Assembly: GCA_027422505.1 (NCBI GenBank)
Contig: JAPQWV010000017.1
Span: forward strand, 21,019,501-21,083,500
Origin: Craterostigma plantagineum
Lineage: Eukaryota; Streptophyta; Magnoliopsida; Lamiales; Linderniaceae
Reading direction: 5' to 3'
DNA length: 64,000 nt
This document shows, piece by piece, positions 44,156 to 56,455 of the stretch. Both the position numbers and the translations under genes were made by a program. The notes under the pieces were generated by a model. It did not search any database and was not told the origin of the DNA. It saw only the letters and a list, made by a program, of their open reading frames with translations. The number at the start of each line of letters is the position of its first letter. Position 1 is the first letter of the stretch.

Positions 44156-47100
44156 TTACTTGTTCAGATCGCTGAACAAATCCCGGGCTTGTTCTAGGAT
44201 ATTTGCGCTGCGAACGCTCGTTATCTGCAAATTGCATATCGAAGGCATCGTCATATTGACCTCAGTCAGTTGCTGTCTCAACTGCTTCGTAGCGCTTTCG
44301 TCCATAAAGCATGCGCTGACCGTCTGAAAGGGGCGAAAAAAAAGGAAAGATCGATTTTAAAGCCATATCTGAAACAAGAAAACACTAGCCAAGCTGATGA
44401 TGCCCTAAGAAGCACAGTTTTGTTTAAATATAGCTTGTTTACCCATATATTGCTGAGAGAAGCATTGATGATCAATTCCCTGAGGAAGTCGTTATCAGAG
44501 GTGGTGACGAACTTGCCCGAGCCAAAAGAGATCTCGACGTTCTGATTGGATGAGTCAAACATGGATCCGTAGTTTCTTATTACGACTCTGCCGTGGTTCT
44601 CTAATATTTTATTCAGGCGATGAACTGCGCCTCTTTTTTCTTGCAACAGCGTTTTAGTTCTCGAAGATGACCCATCGTTTACGCTGAGCAAAGTGGCTGC
44701 TATGTATGAATCCGCCCAACAACAACGACACGATGGTGACCCATCATCTACATACACCATATTAAAACAGAGCATACTCAGTGAAAGAATGGAGAGCTAT
44801 TTACGATTTTACTGTTTAAAAATATAATTCTGGCGTTCGAGGGATCGAAGAATATTATACCCAAGACAAAGCCGGCGAATGGGATTCGTACGGTGGAGTT
44901 AGAACTCGACGGGGAAAACGTACTTCTTGTTCCAATCTTCTCTAGTACTACTATATAAACAGAGACTACCTGTCCAAATCAAACCAAAAGTACGTTGTAA
45001 TAATAAAGCGTAGTTGTGCATGAAAAATCTGAAGCTCGCTCAAGGATATACTTTTAATACCCGGCATCGAAGTTGCATTGTTTGAATAGACTCTGATGAC
45101 TGCATTGCGTTAGAAACCAATGATGATGTAATGGGATTGGTTTCTGGAGAAGTAACAGCGGGTAAGCCTAACAATGGTTTACATGAATGATTAAACTCGT
45201 CGGCGCACTGATTTTTCATCAAGCTCGTGTGGTTTACGGTGATAAAAGAAGTAGGCATCAGCGTGTACTTGTCATGTCCACTGACCAAAGAGATGTATAA
45301 GCTCGGTTATTATCAGTGTTGACAATTACTAAGGACAAATAAAATTAGCAAAAGGAATGAATAATGAGAATGTTGGCAGGTATTTTACGCACCGTGGTTT
45401 GAGAACTCGATGAAAGGTCGCATAAACGTTGGGTCCCAATCCAATAGGGTAAGCCCGTTTCCCAGAAATCTTAACCTGCAAAAAAACCGCAAAGTAAGAT
45501 TCTTTTTCCTCTTATAAGATCAGCAAAGAGATAGAGAGAGAAAGAGGAAATACCACGTGATTATCAACCAAAATGTGGATGCAAACATTTTTATCTCGTC
45601 GAAGAAACTTTGGTAAGCTCGAATTTTCCGGGAAATCATCAGTAACAGTATCGTGAATAGCTATTACGAGCCCATGCAGAGATATTAAGTCCCCTACAGG
45701 CAAACCGTGCTCAGGCATAATCATCATTGTCCCACTGCAATAATCATGGATGTCTTTTCGTGTTGTTAAGGGCTCTTTTGTCTCCAATATTTTGATAACA
45801 TCTGCAACTGAACTTAAAGCACTTGATGGCAAATAAAGCTTTAAGCACAAAGGAATATCTTCCTCTTTGACATTGTTGTTCATCAGAATTTCATTGCTAG
45901 CTTTTAAACTATCTTTCTTGGACATATCAGAGGCATCTGAACCATGGAGGCTTTCAAGAGATGAAAACACAAAGCTCCATAGATGTGTATCGGAACTAAC
46001 AAACACTTTATCATGAAAAATCCGAGGGCCAGATTTATCTTCCTCTTCCTTGAGAAGGTAATAGCCCCCGATTTTCAGCAACTGCAACAGAGATAAGCCA
46101 TATACAATGATAGTATACGCGAAAAAATGGAACTAGATCTTCCATTGAATGTCAAAAGTCTATATAGTATACCTCGAATGTCCAAAAGCTATTAAGATCA
46201 AATTCCAGCAACAATCTTCTACTTGGAGAATTGGAGATATTGATCATTTCAATGCAATCGATGGTGCAATGCAGAATACCAGGGATATGGTGACTAAAAT
46301 TTCTATGGGCAATCAAGCATGGGAATTCTGACGAAAAACATCGTATGTCCTCCGCATTAGAGTGCCTGGAAGAATTTAAAGAAACACTGCGCAAGCCATG
46401 GTCAACTTTACATTTCTTTAGAGAATGTTCCTCAGAAGTTGCAAACTTTTGAAGTGAATCCTTCATATGTTCTAAGCTGGCAATTGACAGCATATTAGCG
46501 TCTTTGAGTCCTTCAGCAACAAGCAAACTCCACGGCAGGATAATGGCCTCGGCAAACATGTTTAGTCTATTTGCTCGATCTCCTTCAAACTGAAAAGAAC
46601 GTATATTATTGATGAAGTTTTAAATACACTGTTGGCAAAAGGTATGGATAAATCTAAAGAGGGCAAAAGTATTGTTAGAAATAAAGAATCGGCGTGTATT
46701 GTGTATCTCAACGGATGGATAAATCTCCCCAACAATAAACAACCGTAAATATAACATATCTGCATGTATTTTACATATCAAAATAAGGTAGTACCCTTTG
46801 CTGAATTGGGAACTTGTGTGTCACCATTAGCAACTTATATTTTCCATTTGCAAGCTTCTGAGTATAATCCTCCAAATGGAACGGAGAACAACTTCGAGAA
46901 TTGCCAGAACCAGGATTTTCATATAGACGAAGTGATATCCTCGTCTTTTCTATAACCAGAGCATTACCGAGTATACTTTTGCAAGATAAAGGTTCCATAA
47001 CTGACTTCACATCAACAAGCTTTGGAGCAATACCTTGCATGCTTATGGTGAAATCCTTGGCCTGATAACAACAAAGGTCCAACAATCATTAAAGACATAG

Positions 47101-49677
47101 AATAGTCGACAAAAAGTTAAATCTGAAGAGAAAAAGATCGGTTGCAGAAGCCTTGTCCTTAACCAGCCAAATAGCAAACAACTATGAACCAGCTGCAATT
47201 AAAGCATCACCTCAAAAATGTTTTCAAATTTCCAATTTGGTGGAATTCTGAACATAACATCGACAGCAGCTGTTGCATCGACAAGCTGCAATCTTCCAGA
47301 AGAAAGGGAAACCTGAATAATCACAAGAAAAACGAAACGCTGAAGAAAAACATATGCCATGTAAATTAAAACTAATTACTTGTTACTCACACTGACCTTC
47401 AACTGTCCTAATGCGACAATGCCATTGTCTTCGCTACTCAAGCTTCTTTGGATTGGTTGCTCGTATGATTTCCCATTACACGATATATTCTTCCCCTGAT
47501 CAACGCTGCATGTCGGATCGACGAAGTGGCCCCTGCTGCCAATTTTTTTCTCCCATGAAGTCTCGCAATAACTAATTATGTCCGAAATAGGTATCGCCTG
47601 AATGCAAAACAATAGTACAATGAATATGAGGTGCACGATGCTTGGCTGTAAGATTTGAAGCAGATCATGAGGTCCTAAATATGTAACTCACCAATCTTAA
47701 CTGACCACAATTGACTTCTTTTATCGCAGAACATGCATCATGCAAGCAAAATTCCGCCATTACTCCATGCTGAGGGGAAAATAAATAGACAAATAATCAA
47801 TGATTATGTCATGATTAAAATGTGTCAACCTGTAAAACATCTGAAGTTTACCCGAGAGTAAAACGCTGATTTCGGCAGATGAATCCTAGCATACTTCTGG
47901 GCTAATCCTTCCTTCTGGAAACAACTTGTAATGTTTGAAAATCTCAGCTTAGATAACTTATCAAGGAACAGTAAACTTGAAATTAATTTATGAGGGCACA
48001 CAATATATTACGTGATTTGACCCCAAGATCTCTTTCTCGGATAGAATCCCGGAGAACTTTCTCCTGAAGCACACAATGAGGAGAAGGACCCTGGTAAACA
48101 AAATTCTCTCAGCTTGAGTTGAAAACAAGATTAGAAAATAATACAAATCCAAGTACCATAATCTCGCTGAAAAGGCCAAGGAGTCTATGAACTTCTGAAG
48201 AATGCTCTTCGAATGTGACTTCAAATAACACCTGCGGTATTTATCAAATCACAAATAAAGCGACTATAGGGATCAGCGGCTTAAACAAACTTAAACTTCA
48301 TTAACTTTAGAAGCTCTAACCCTGTTTCAAGCGGGGAGAACGACTCCACGTGCACATTAGACATACAGCAAGCTCCAAGGATCAAAATCTTCCTCCAAGA
48401 AAATTGGGTATCCACTAAGTGGATATTCCTAAGAGTCACCTGAGGAACATGTGACAATAAAGATGCATGAGCACTATAAAGCAGCCTATGACATTGCACA
48501 CTGCATGTCACTGAAGTTCAACATTCGAAATGCAATCTTAGGCACGTAATCAAAGTTGAGAAGTTAAGCTACAGAACATACGATTGCACCAACTCTTAGG
48601 CTGTGAGGCACGGTTAGATACCGGTCCGTTAGCAAAAGCATTACTTCTTTATCAAGCTCAACAACCGTACCCTGCATGAAAACATCCATAACAACCCCAG
48701 TATAGCTACCGAACTTCTGCTCACCTCTTACGCCCTTATTACATCTTAAGATCGGATTCTCAACAAACCTATGGACATGTAATGATGAATCATCTGTAGT
48801 CACATACATCAACTGAGGCTCTTGTTTACCGATATATACCAATTTTTTCTTCATACCCATCAGCAAAATAACTCGACCAATCAATCTATAGAACAAAGGG
48901 TGCCACGAGGACCTCGACCCACTCAAGAACACAACCGCCTTCTTCACAAAATTATGGTCTTTCAAATTATCCTTCGTAAAGCCCGAAACCCGACTCTTCA
49001 AACAGAGGACGCACTCGCATACAAAAACACCAGCGAGAAACGCACGAACATCTGTCACTGCAGCGCCGTCGTCCCCACATGGAACAACAGTCACCGGGCT
49101 AATTGCCTTCACGACCCCAAAAACCACACCTTTCACTATATTATCACATTTCGTCCCACCCAACTTCAGGCAACATGAGCTGAAATTCGACAAAGGACAG
49201 ATATCCACACCACGCAATTCATCAAACACCCACCTGACAATCTCTAAAAACCCAGTTTTTCTCCTACCATCGCCACACTTTATAGGGATAAAGTTCCAAG
49301 CGAGAATTCTAATGTCTCGACCTATAACATCAGCATCGAAATCCAAAATGTCACAGCATACGACTCCAGTACCATCGGTAAACCTGAAACAGCTGCACTG
49401 AGTAGCGTCACTGCAAGAAGAGGGCAGCGTTATTTTCCCGAGGAGAACCGTGGGTTCGGTTAAGGGTTTAAGCGTCTTGGAGAGTGGGCTTGGGGGAGTT
49501 GCATCGTCGACGTGCTGGCGGCGTATTTGAGCTGAGCTTTGCTGGGTTTTTGTGGTGGAACTCAGACGTCCTGGATTCAACGATACGGCGGCTGTGAAGG
49601 GACGACCACCGTCGATGAAGTCAGCTAGCGTGGTGATGCTTGTAGCTTTTCCTTCCATTGTCAACTCAAGGGGCATG
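44156..49677 (-). CDS. CTC1: CST complex subunit CTC1 (telomere capping)
   Basis: Sixteen exons on the minus strand, from Met at 49,677 to the stop at 44,156, sum to 3,873 bases (1,290 aa), close to the family length. Exons: 49,677-48,582; 48,439-48,321; 48,231-48,157; 48,063-48,012; 47,914-47,852; 47,769-47,692; 47,597-47,397; 47,312-47,221; 47,061-46,795; 46,589-46,173; 46,081-45,554; 45,475-45,393; 45,280-45,061; 44,969-44,861; 44,747-44,443; 44,323-44,156. Recognisable CTC1 blocks are CFRFTDGTGVVCCDILDF, SWRKILILGACC, VESFSPLETG, FAEAIILPWSLL and FAGFVLGDDGSP. With STN1 and TEN1, CTC1 binds single-stranded telomeric DNA through OB folds and helps polymerase-alpha fill-in. The frame stays open to 49,967, but an in-frame Met at 49,677 or 49,659 fits the start better. 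No break was seen. Confidence 0.93.
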
Positions 49678-50237
49678 TTGTGAACTGAAATATAATAATG
49701 ACTAAATACAAATGTTTTCAGATATAATTGAATCGTCAACTGGATACTGTAGCTGGCCACATTCCGGTAAGTTTTCGCCGGGGAATTGGCCGGAGGTTCA
49801 ACAACGATTTGAAAGGAATAAAGGAGTAATATTGCAATTGGGTTGGAGTAAAATCGCAGGGATGAAAATGAAAATAGAAAAAGAGAAACCCTCAATATGG
49901 GAGGGAAAACGACGATGTCCAGATTCGGATTATCCCACCAAATTCGTCGGCCGCAACGACGATTCAATTCGATTCGTGGAATAAAACGCTGATTCTATGT
50001 TGCTACCATTAAAGTTCAATTCAATACGTCAAAGTAAACGCTGATTCTATCATTAAAAGTAAGAAGTCGATCAGCTCAAATCTCAATCTTCAAATAAAAT
50101 TATTACAGTATTCCGTATTTTACACGGACATGATACGCAATATAAACACACGTTATCATATTTTCCTGAGCGACAAAAAAAAACGCCTCACACAAAAACC
50201 ACACACACACATAATATATAACATAATTAGATTGACA

Positions 50238-50690
50238 ATGAAAAACATGGCTCACAAAAACCAAGCTAGACTCCTCTTATTCACAGCCATGCTCTTCTTC
50301 TTCTTTTCCCCATGGAACATCCTCGGAGCAAAGACGTGCTGGTTCTCGACTCTGTACAAGGTTGTCCTACTCAACGAGCTCGCGGACCCCACAAATCCCC
50401 TGAGGGTCCACTGTGCCTCCGCCGACGACGACCTCGGCAACCACACGATCCCAATGTCGTCTCGTTTTTGGGGATGGGACTTTTGCGGGGACGTATTTGG
50501 ACGCACGGTGTTCTTCTGCCATTTCTGGTGGGGCCCGAATAACGATCGGGCCTTCGAGGTTTTCAACAGGCATTTGACGAAGAAGGCGTGCGGGACGGTT
50601 TGCAGGTGGATTGCCAGGCCCGACGGCCTTTACCTGAACGACGGAGTGTATACGCCCGTCAAAAAGTACGATTGGAGGAGAAAAAGTTGA
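50238..50690 (+). CDS. S-protein homologue (SPH, plant self-incompatibility S1 family)
   Basis: A single-exon gene of 150 aa. A hydrophobic signal peptide (LLLFTAMLFFFFSPW) comes first, then the S1 fold: VVLLNELADPTNPLRVHCAS, DDDLGNHTI, WGWDFCGDVFGRTVFFCHFWW and VCRWIARPDGLY, with Cys in family positions. S1/SPH proteins are small secreted peptides; a poppy member is the female self-incompatibility ligand, and most others are of unknown function. The start at 50,238 gives the signal peptide; the next Met (50,250) would also. An in-frame upstream Met at 50,130 lies in the AT-rich leader (ATATATAACATAATTAG near 50,210). It lies between CTC1 (divergent, about 560 bp away) and TPP (convergent). 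Confidence 0.9.
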   Translation: MKNMAHKNQARLLLFTAMLFFFFSPWNILGAKTCWFSTLYKVVLLNELADPTNPLRVHCASADDDLGNHTIPMSSRFWGWDFCGDVFGRTVFFCHFWWGPNNDRAFEVFNRHLTKKACGTVCRWIARPDGLYLNDGVYTPVKKYDWRRKS

Positions 50691-51594
50691 TATGTATAAT
50701 GTGTGTGTGTGTGTTAATGAATTTGATTTCATGACAACCATGTTCTATGGTAGTAAGTGCATGCAAGGTCTTGAAATTGAATTTAGGAACTGGATCAGAA
50801 ATTCTTTACTGGATTATTATATTAGGTCGAAGCACGAGTTCAACTTGCCGCTCGTAAGACGAAATTGCCTCGAACAATCGTTCCCGCAAATGCGACTTCT
50901 TTGTTATATAATAGCACAGTTATAACACTTGCTGACGAAGTAATCGATAGATATTCGAGACTTTCTCGCTGCTAGACTGCGATGTGTTTGAATTAATTTC
51001 CCAACATCTTGCTTATTTGATGTTGGGCAAACTTATATATTAGGGAAATTCATGTATTACAAACTGTGTAATGAAGCAGACATAGAGAAGACAATAGAAG
51101 CATAAGTCGCAATATAACACATCTGCTCAATACACAAACAGAAAACGCAACAAATGGTTTGCAAGAAACAAATGTAATGCTAAATCTTGTCGACCATACA
51201 TCATCATATAATCCCCTTTTTTACAGAACGGTTTCGAGGATACAAACCGTAAGCTGCGAATGGTAGAATCAATGCTTCCCAATAGTTTCGGATGGACTCA
51301 AATCTCAATTTTATATGCAATAACCCGCCATCAGCGTGTAGGAGAGTATGTAGTGATATGCGACAACATCAGATCTTGCAACTCACTCTTTATGTAAGAA
51401 CTTAATTATCGTAAGAAAAATCGGAGAAGCCATCAAAATGATGGCAGCCGACCATGATGTGGTTTGCCTGATGAAAATTTTTGAAGAAAAGGTTAAATAA
51501 GCCCAATGGGACCAGAAAATGGCACGATGAGGTACATATCAGGTAATGATCTTGCAGTTCAGCGGAAAATGAGGATGAAAGGAGGTGAATTGTG
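50691..51594. other. Intergenic between convergent SPH and TPP genes
   Basis: No gene is seen. The left end is the SPH 3' UTR with a GT microsatellite (50,700-50,714), and the right part is probably the TPP 3' UTR. Confidence 0.5.
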
Positions 51595-53229
51595 TCATGA
51601 AAAGGCAGTTGCACTGTTGTGCAAGGAAGCACTCGACAATGTGTCTGATACTTTTGACGGAGGCCAATATCGAAACACTGATCTACCGATGATGTTCTCA
51701 ATAGGAAGCGGACCCCTGAACAACGAAAGAGATTTGATTCAGTACATATCTATTATTACGTTCAGGTTTATTTCTTCAGAGAAGAAGGAACAAAACGTAA
51801 ATGAAAAGAAAATCGGAACGCAAATGTACTAACCAGTTATGAGAGTCGAAACTGTTATTACGATTGTCTCCCAACACAAACACATAGCCTTCTGGTACAA
51901 TCTGTATTAAGGATCAAGTAGAAAAACATCGTGAGTCTTTTTGCTGACATCATGTGGCTAGAACAGTTTCCAGAAAGCTCGAATGATAAAAAAAGAATAG
52001 CACAAAATCATTACCAATGGATCCATTTCATAGGATAATGGCTCCAAGATGAAATCTTCAGATTGAGCAATACCGTTGACTATCAATCGTCCATCACTAA
52101 CCTGCAAGAAGAACCAATTAGCATTAAATCGGGATAAACATAAAAATTAAGATAGTCAATTTTTATAGAAGAGTAAAACATAAAACAACTCTTACTTCTA
52201 CGGTGTCACCAGCTTTTGCTACAACTCTTTTGATGAACACATCGGATGAACTGAAACCAACTTCCTGCAGAAAAAATCGAGACCAATTCATAAGACATCG
52301 AGTATATAAGCTTGTAATGAAACTAAGAAAGACTGATGAAAAGAAGGCACACCTGTAAGATTAAAGGAGCTTTGAAGATCACAATTTCTGACACTTCTGG
52401 ATCCCTGAAAACATAGGAAACCTGGAGAAAGAAAAAAATTCAAGATTTATTACACATCGTACGAACCAACTACAAGGCTGACGTCCTATAAAAACTTGGA
52501 AAGAAAAGCAACTCATCAAACTTATTACGGCACCTTCTCAGCCAATATCCTATCCCCTACATCGAAAGTCGGATACATTGACCTTGATGGGATAGACCTC
52601 GGCTCAGCCAACGTTGACTTGAACATAATCCCCACACCCAGCGCTGTGAACGCTGCCTTAGCATCCTCGGAGGAACCCAAACAACAGTTCATCAACCTTA
52701 AAAACCAACCCTCACCGCTCTTCTTCCCACGCAAATCAGCTGTCGAGGCCAAGACACTCAGACCACTATTGCCCCTAACCACACCCTTCTCATTCTGACA
52801 CTCACTCTTAGCTTCTCTCTCTTGAGTTCCTCCTTTATCTACCTCAGCACTCGTGTGAACATTACAAGGCATCCACTTACTACAACACGAAACAAAGGAC
52901 ACTATCGACGATGTCTTAATCGGGGAAACCCCTAAAATCGATAAATCCGACTGAGGAATACCCATCGAGTGCTTCATAAGTGAGATCAACCCAGTAACAA
53001 CAGGAGAGGATTCGAACTGACCCGAAACAATCGACGAGTAAACGGACGGAGGAGACTGATTCGATCGATGAGGGTTGGGGCTCGGCCTTCGGAAATCGCT
53101 GTCCGGCTTTGGGGAAGAACCGTGCTGGAAGGCGCGTGATTTCGACGCGCAGTCGTTGAAGATGCGTTGGGCCGAGGTGCATCTCCCGGTGAGATTTGCC
53201 GCGTAAGCGGCGGTGAATCGGATCGCCAT
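51595..53229 (-). CDS. TPP: Thylakoidal processing peptidase (type I signal peptidase)
   Basis: Six exons (53,229-52,534; 52,421-52,353; 52,264-52,196; 52,101-52,015; 51,901-51,834; 51,715-51,595) sum to 1,110 bases, 369 aa. The first exon has a Ser/Arg-rich N-terminus suited to a plastid transit peptide, a long linker and, near residue 210, a hydrophobic helix followed by [20 protein letters not shown] with the catalytic Ser. Exon 3 carries the Lys in [13 protein letters not shown], and exon 5 the [14 protein letters not shown] box. This Ser-Lys dyad enzyme removes thylakoid-transfer signals from lumenal proteins. The family is plant Plsp/TPP, closest in memory to the TPP1/Plsp2 branch. All splice sites are GT-AG and no defect was seen. 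The upstream 350 bp (to 53,577) are CG-rich promoter/leader. Confidence 0.93.
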
Positions 53230-54626
53230 GACGATGAATGATAAGAATAGAACGACGGACAAGTAGAGTAAAATTGAAGCGCCTGAGACTAACTAGGCGA
53301 GACGGCGAGGACTTTTCGCCGTTAAACGGTGGCTTGGTTGAGCTTCTTCAGTCCACGCAAGATCTGAAGGCTAAATTTGACAACGGAGGCGCGTGGGGCG
53401 CGGCGGCGCACGGAAGAACCTTATGCCCAAACAACGTGGGCGGCGGCGGCGGAGAGGCTCAGGGTAAAACGGATGGTGGAGAATATTGGGAAAAGTCAAA
53501 GACGATGAGGTTGAATTAGTACCAATTGGGTTTGGGTTAGGGTTTTTTATTACATGGTGAGCGGTCGTTGAGCTCATTGATTGAGTGGGTGCAATACCGA
53601 AAATGCCCCTTCCTTTCCCTTGAACTCATACATCAGCGAACCAATAGCGTGGAAGCCAAATGGCAACACAGCGTGGAATGTGGATCCTTTTGACTTTGGA
53701 CTAAAGGGTAATAAGGACAAAGAACACGACACATACATACATTTATCATGGGTAGTTGCCTCAAGGTTGCTTCAACGATATTTCCTACTATTTTGTTTCA
53801 CAAGGGCACTAATATTTTATTCATTGAAAGTATATATAGAGATATTATGTGTTGCTACAAGGATTATATGCTAATCACTATGTTTGTTAAGATCCATATT
53901 CGCTTAATACTGACTCAGTCGGAGTGTGGAGACTGTAGTAAATTAGTCATGAGTCAAAACACCGCGCTCGTAGCCGGTGTTGATTTTTAAATTCATTTCA
54001 TACAGAAGTTAATTAAAGAGTGTGTGGGCTAAAGTCGATGAACCACCGACTCAGATTTATTTCGAACTAAAGATAGACGAAGCGCCTATGGTTCATGATT
54101 ATAGTTGAATTGAGATTGTATGTAGTTGAATTGACCGTAGTTGCCATCACAATTGCTGGGCACATACGAGCGTCAAATTCAAATAGCTGGCGTCAGCATT
54201 GGCAGTGACGCAAGGGCTTACCTCATCAATTTAGGGGAACGAATACAAAAAGTAAACCCCCATTTCATTTATGTAGTTCAGCTTCTATGTTGCGGCCTCG
54301 TTTGGCCTAAACGTGGAAACATTATGGCTAGTCTACTTAAACGCCTTTCATTATTTGTGTCTTGATTTACTACATTAGCACAAAAACGTACAAAAAAACA
54401 AAAAAGAAAGCCTACTACACCCCACCCACTGCACAAAAATAGGCAAAAAAAAAAAGAGTAAATAGTAGCACCAATAATCCAAGATCATCATAAACCCTAT
54501 CATACCATATCATATCATATCATGGCATCTCACATCTCATATAAAACATACATTACATAGGTTTAAAAGAAAAAAGGAAAGATGGCAACAATAATAATAA
54601 TAATAATAACTTCAATAGTTCTATTA
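53230..54626. other. Intergenic, TPP promoter and dirigent 3' flank
   Basis: About 1.4 kb with no gene supported. Short open frames exist on both strands but lack domains. Around 54,500 an ATCATATC microsatellite and an AAT run (54,585-54,610) lie in the likely 3' UTR of the dirigent gene. Confidence 0.45.
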
Positions 54627-55130
54627 CTACAACCTTCGCGGCCTATTCCCAAAGCTCAAGAAGAGCCTAACCCGTCGGCGGCTCGAACCGCGGTCCATTT
54701 CCTCAAACACCGCATAGCCGCGGGCGAACGCAAATGAGCCCGTCCCTCCAACCACGTCCATCTTCTCCGAGCCCTCGGCGGCTCGAACGCTAACGCTGCT
54801 ATCGTCAATGGTCAGGTAAATGATGTTAAAGGCCGGCGATCGATTGAATCCTTCGAAAGGGACGAAGAAACCCTGAGCCCAGCCCACGACCCGCGAGCCC
54901 GTGCCGGGCCCGTCTGACAGGGCCCGGCGGTATATCAGGGCCGACCCGGCCCGCGGAGCGGTGGGTTCTTCTTGCAGGTGATGGGCGGGTTGGTTTTTGA
55001 GGTAGAAAGATAGCGTGAGGGAATTTCCGAGGGGACGGTTTTTGTGTGATATGGGAGAGAATAAGGCGAGTAAGATCACCGAGGCCGTGGCGAGGACGAC
55101 AGACGAGCAGTATATAATTCTGCACCACAT
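54627..55130 (-). CDS. Dirigent-like protein, membrane-anchored N-terminus
   Basis: A single-exon gene of 167 aa. An N-terminal hydrophobic segment (VVLATASVILLALFS) acts as signal peptide or anchor, then LTLSFYLKNQ, the GTGSRVVGWAQGFFV strand, NIIYLTIDDSSVSVR and DVVGGTGSFAFARGYAVFE, the order of motifs in the dirigent eight-stranded barrel. Dirigent proteins guide stereoselective phenoxy coupling in lignan and lignin-type metabolism. The usual disulfide Cys are not seen and the pocket residues cannot be judged, so substrate and activity are open. A TATA-like TTATATTA lies on the minus strand about 55 bp upstream (near 55,185). Arg-rich codons at the C-terminus are unusual for the family. 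Confidence 0.8.
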   Translation of the reverse strand: MWCRIIYCSSVVLATASVILLALFSPISHKNRPLGNSLTLSFYLKNQPAHHLQEEPTAPRAGSALIYRRALSDGPGTGSRVVGWAQGFFVPFEGFNRSPAFNIIYLTIDDSSVSVRAAEGSEKMDVVGGTGSFAFARGYAVFEEMDRGSSRRRVRLFLSFGNRPRRL

Positions 55131-56455
55131 CGATCAGTTTTCTTTTCTTCTCTCTTTTGTTTTTCTTGAATGTGTTTGTGCTTTAATATAAGAGGGTTTT
55201 TGGGCTGTTATTACGAACGCAAGATGAGTTTCGGGCAACCTAATCCATGTTCGTTTCGTCAACTAATCCATGCATCCTCAATATGCTTGTTTGTTTATTT
55301 GTATATGGTTCTGTTTTTTATTTTCATTTTTCTCGAGTGGTAGAAATAAAGAAGCTGTGGTATTTATCGTCGTGAAAAAAATTCTTAATTTAGCGCGGGA
55401 TCGATTATTTATGTATATGTGAACCCAGGACTTGGCATTTGGGGGTCGAAAAACAACTATAGTACAAAATATTAATTCGGCTAAAATCAGTCTCATGTAA
55501 TATTTTTTTTATCCCAAACCCTTTTCACGTTTAATTTTTCTTTTCAAAGTTTATAATCATGCCCATAAATAGACGATAATCATTTTTACTACCAGTAGGA
55601 GATAAAAAGCACCGTAACTAAAATGCATCATCTTTCAAACCAAGAAAATTGATTGTTCTATTTTTCTCTGGTTGGGAATTCCGGCATATCGAATTTTCTC
55701 CAAGAATCGAGGAGCAAAAAAATGAAGCGGAGAAAAATGTACCATTATACTTATGAATCAGTCTGTTTTAATTTCCTCTTAAAATTTGGTTTGGTATAAG
55801 CGTCCCTGTATAATAGATAAATAATGTCATTATAAGAATAAATTAAGATAGTATTAGTATTAGGATGCTTAAAATAATTTGTGAGTTTGAGCATGTTTGC
55901 AATTGCAATTGCTTCCATGTTTCTTCTATCCGTCGTATCACTTTTCTATCACATTCTAATTGTATATAATAATTATTTAATGTCTAATGATGATTAAAGA
56001 GATCCTGGGTTTTATTTAATTTTAAATGAGCACAATAGAATATAAGCCCAACTAAAAAGAATCCCCAAATGTTGGGTTTCCTTTCGTCTTCACTCTTCTT
56101 TTTTCCAACGAACGTCACCTAAGAAGCAGACTCATCCATGGAGGCTCCACCTTGTAAGTCCTACCATATACCCTTCTGACGCCGGACGCCGGGGGATCGG
56201 CCGACGCCTCTGACCCCCTGTGGTTCAGTCGCTGTGTGAACTTTACAAACCTAATCTTATTGACTTTTTTCCTCGCGAAGCTAATTTCTCCAAACATTGG
56301 CACATTTTTAGCGTTTGCCCATTCTTATTTTATTTCTGCTTTTATTCTCTTACTGAACTTAAATTAAATAATTGTACGTGGGGTTTATCTGATTAATTAT
56401 TGCAGGTGTTGCACATGAGATCGAATCTGTGATCATTTACTGTACGCGGCACACT
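55131..56455. other. Intergenic, dirigent promoter and DUF547 upstream
   Basis: Mostly AT-rich sequence of about 1.3 kb without a supported gene. A GC-rich stretch at 56,160-56,230 stands out by composition but carries no recognised motif. Confidence 0.4.

Noticed and set aside
56115..56303. 62-codon minus-strand frame upstream of DUF547
   Set aside because: No recognisable motif; GC-rich stretch only.
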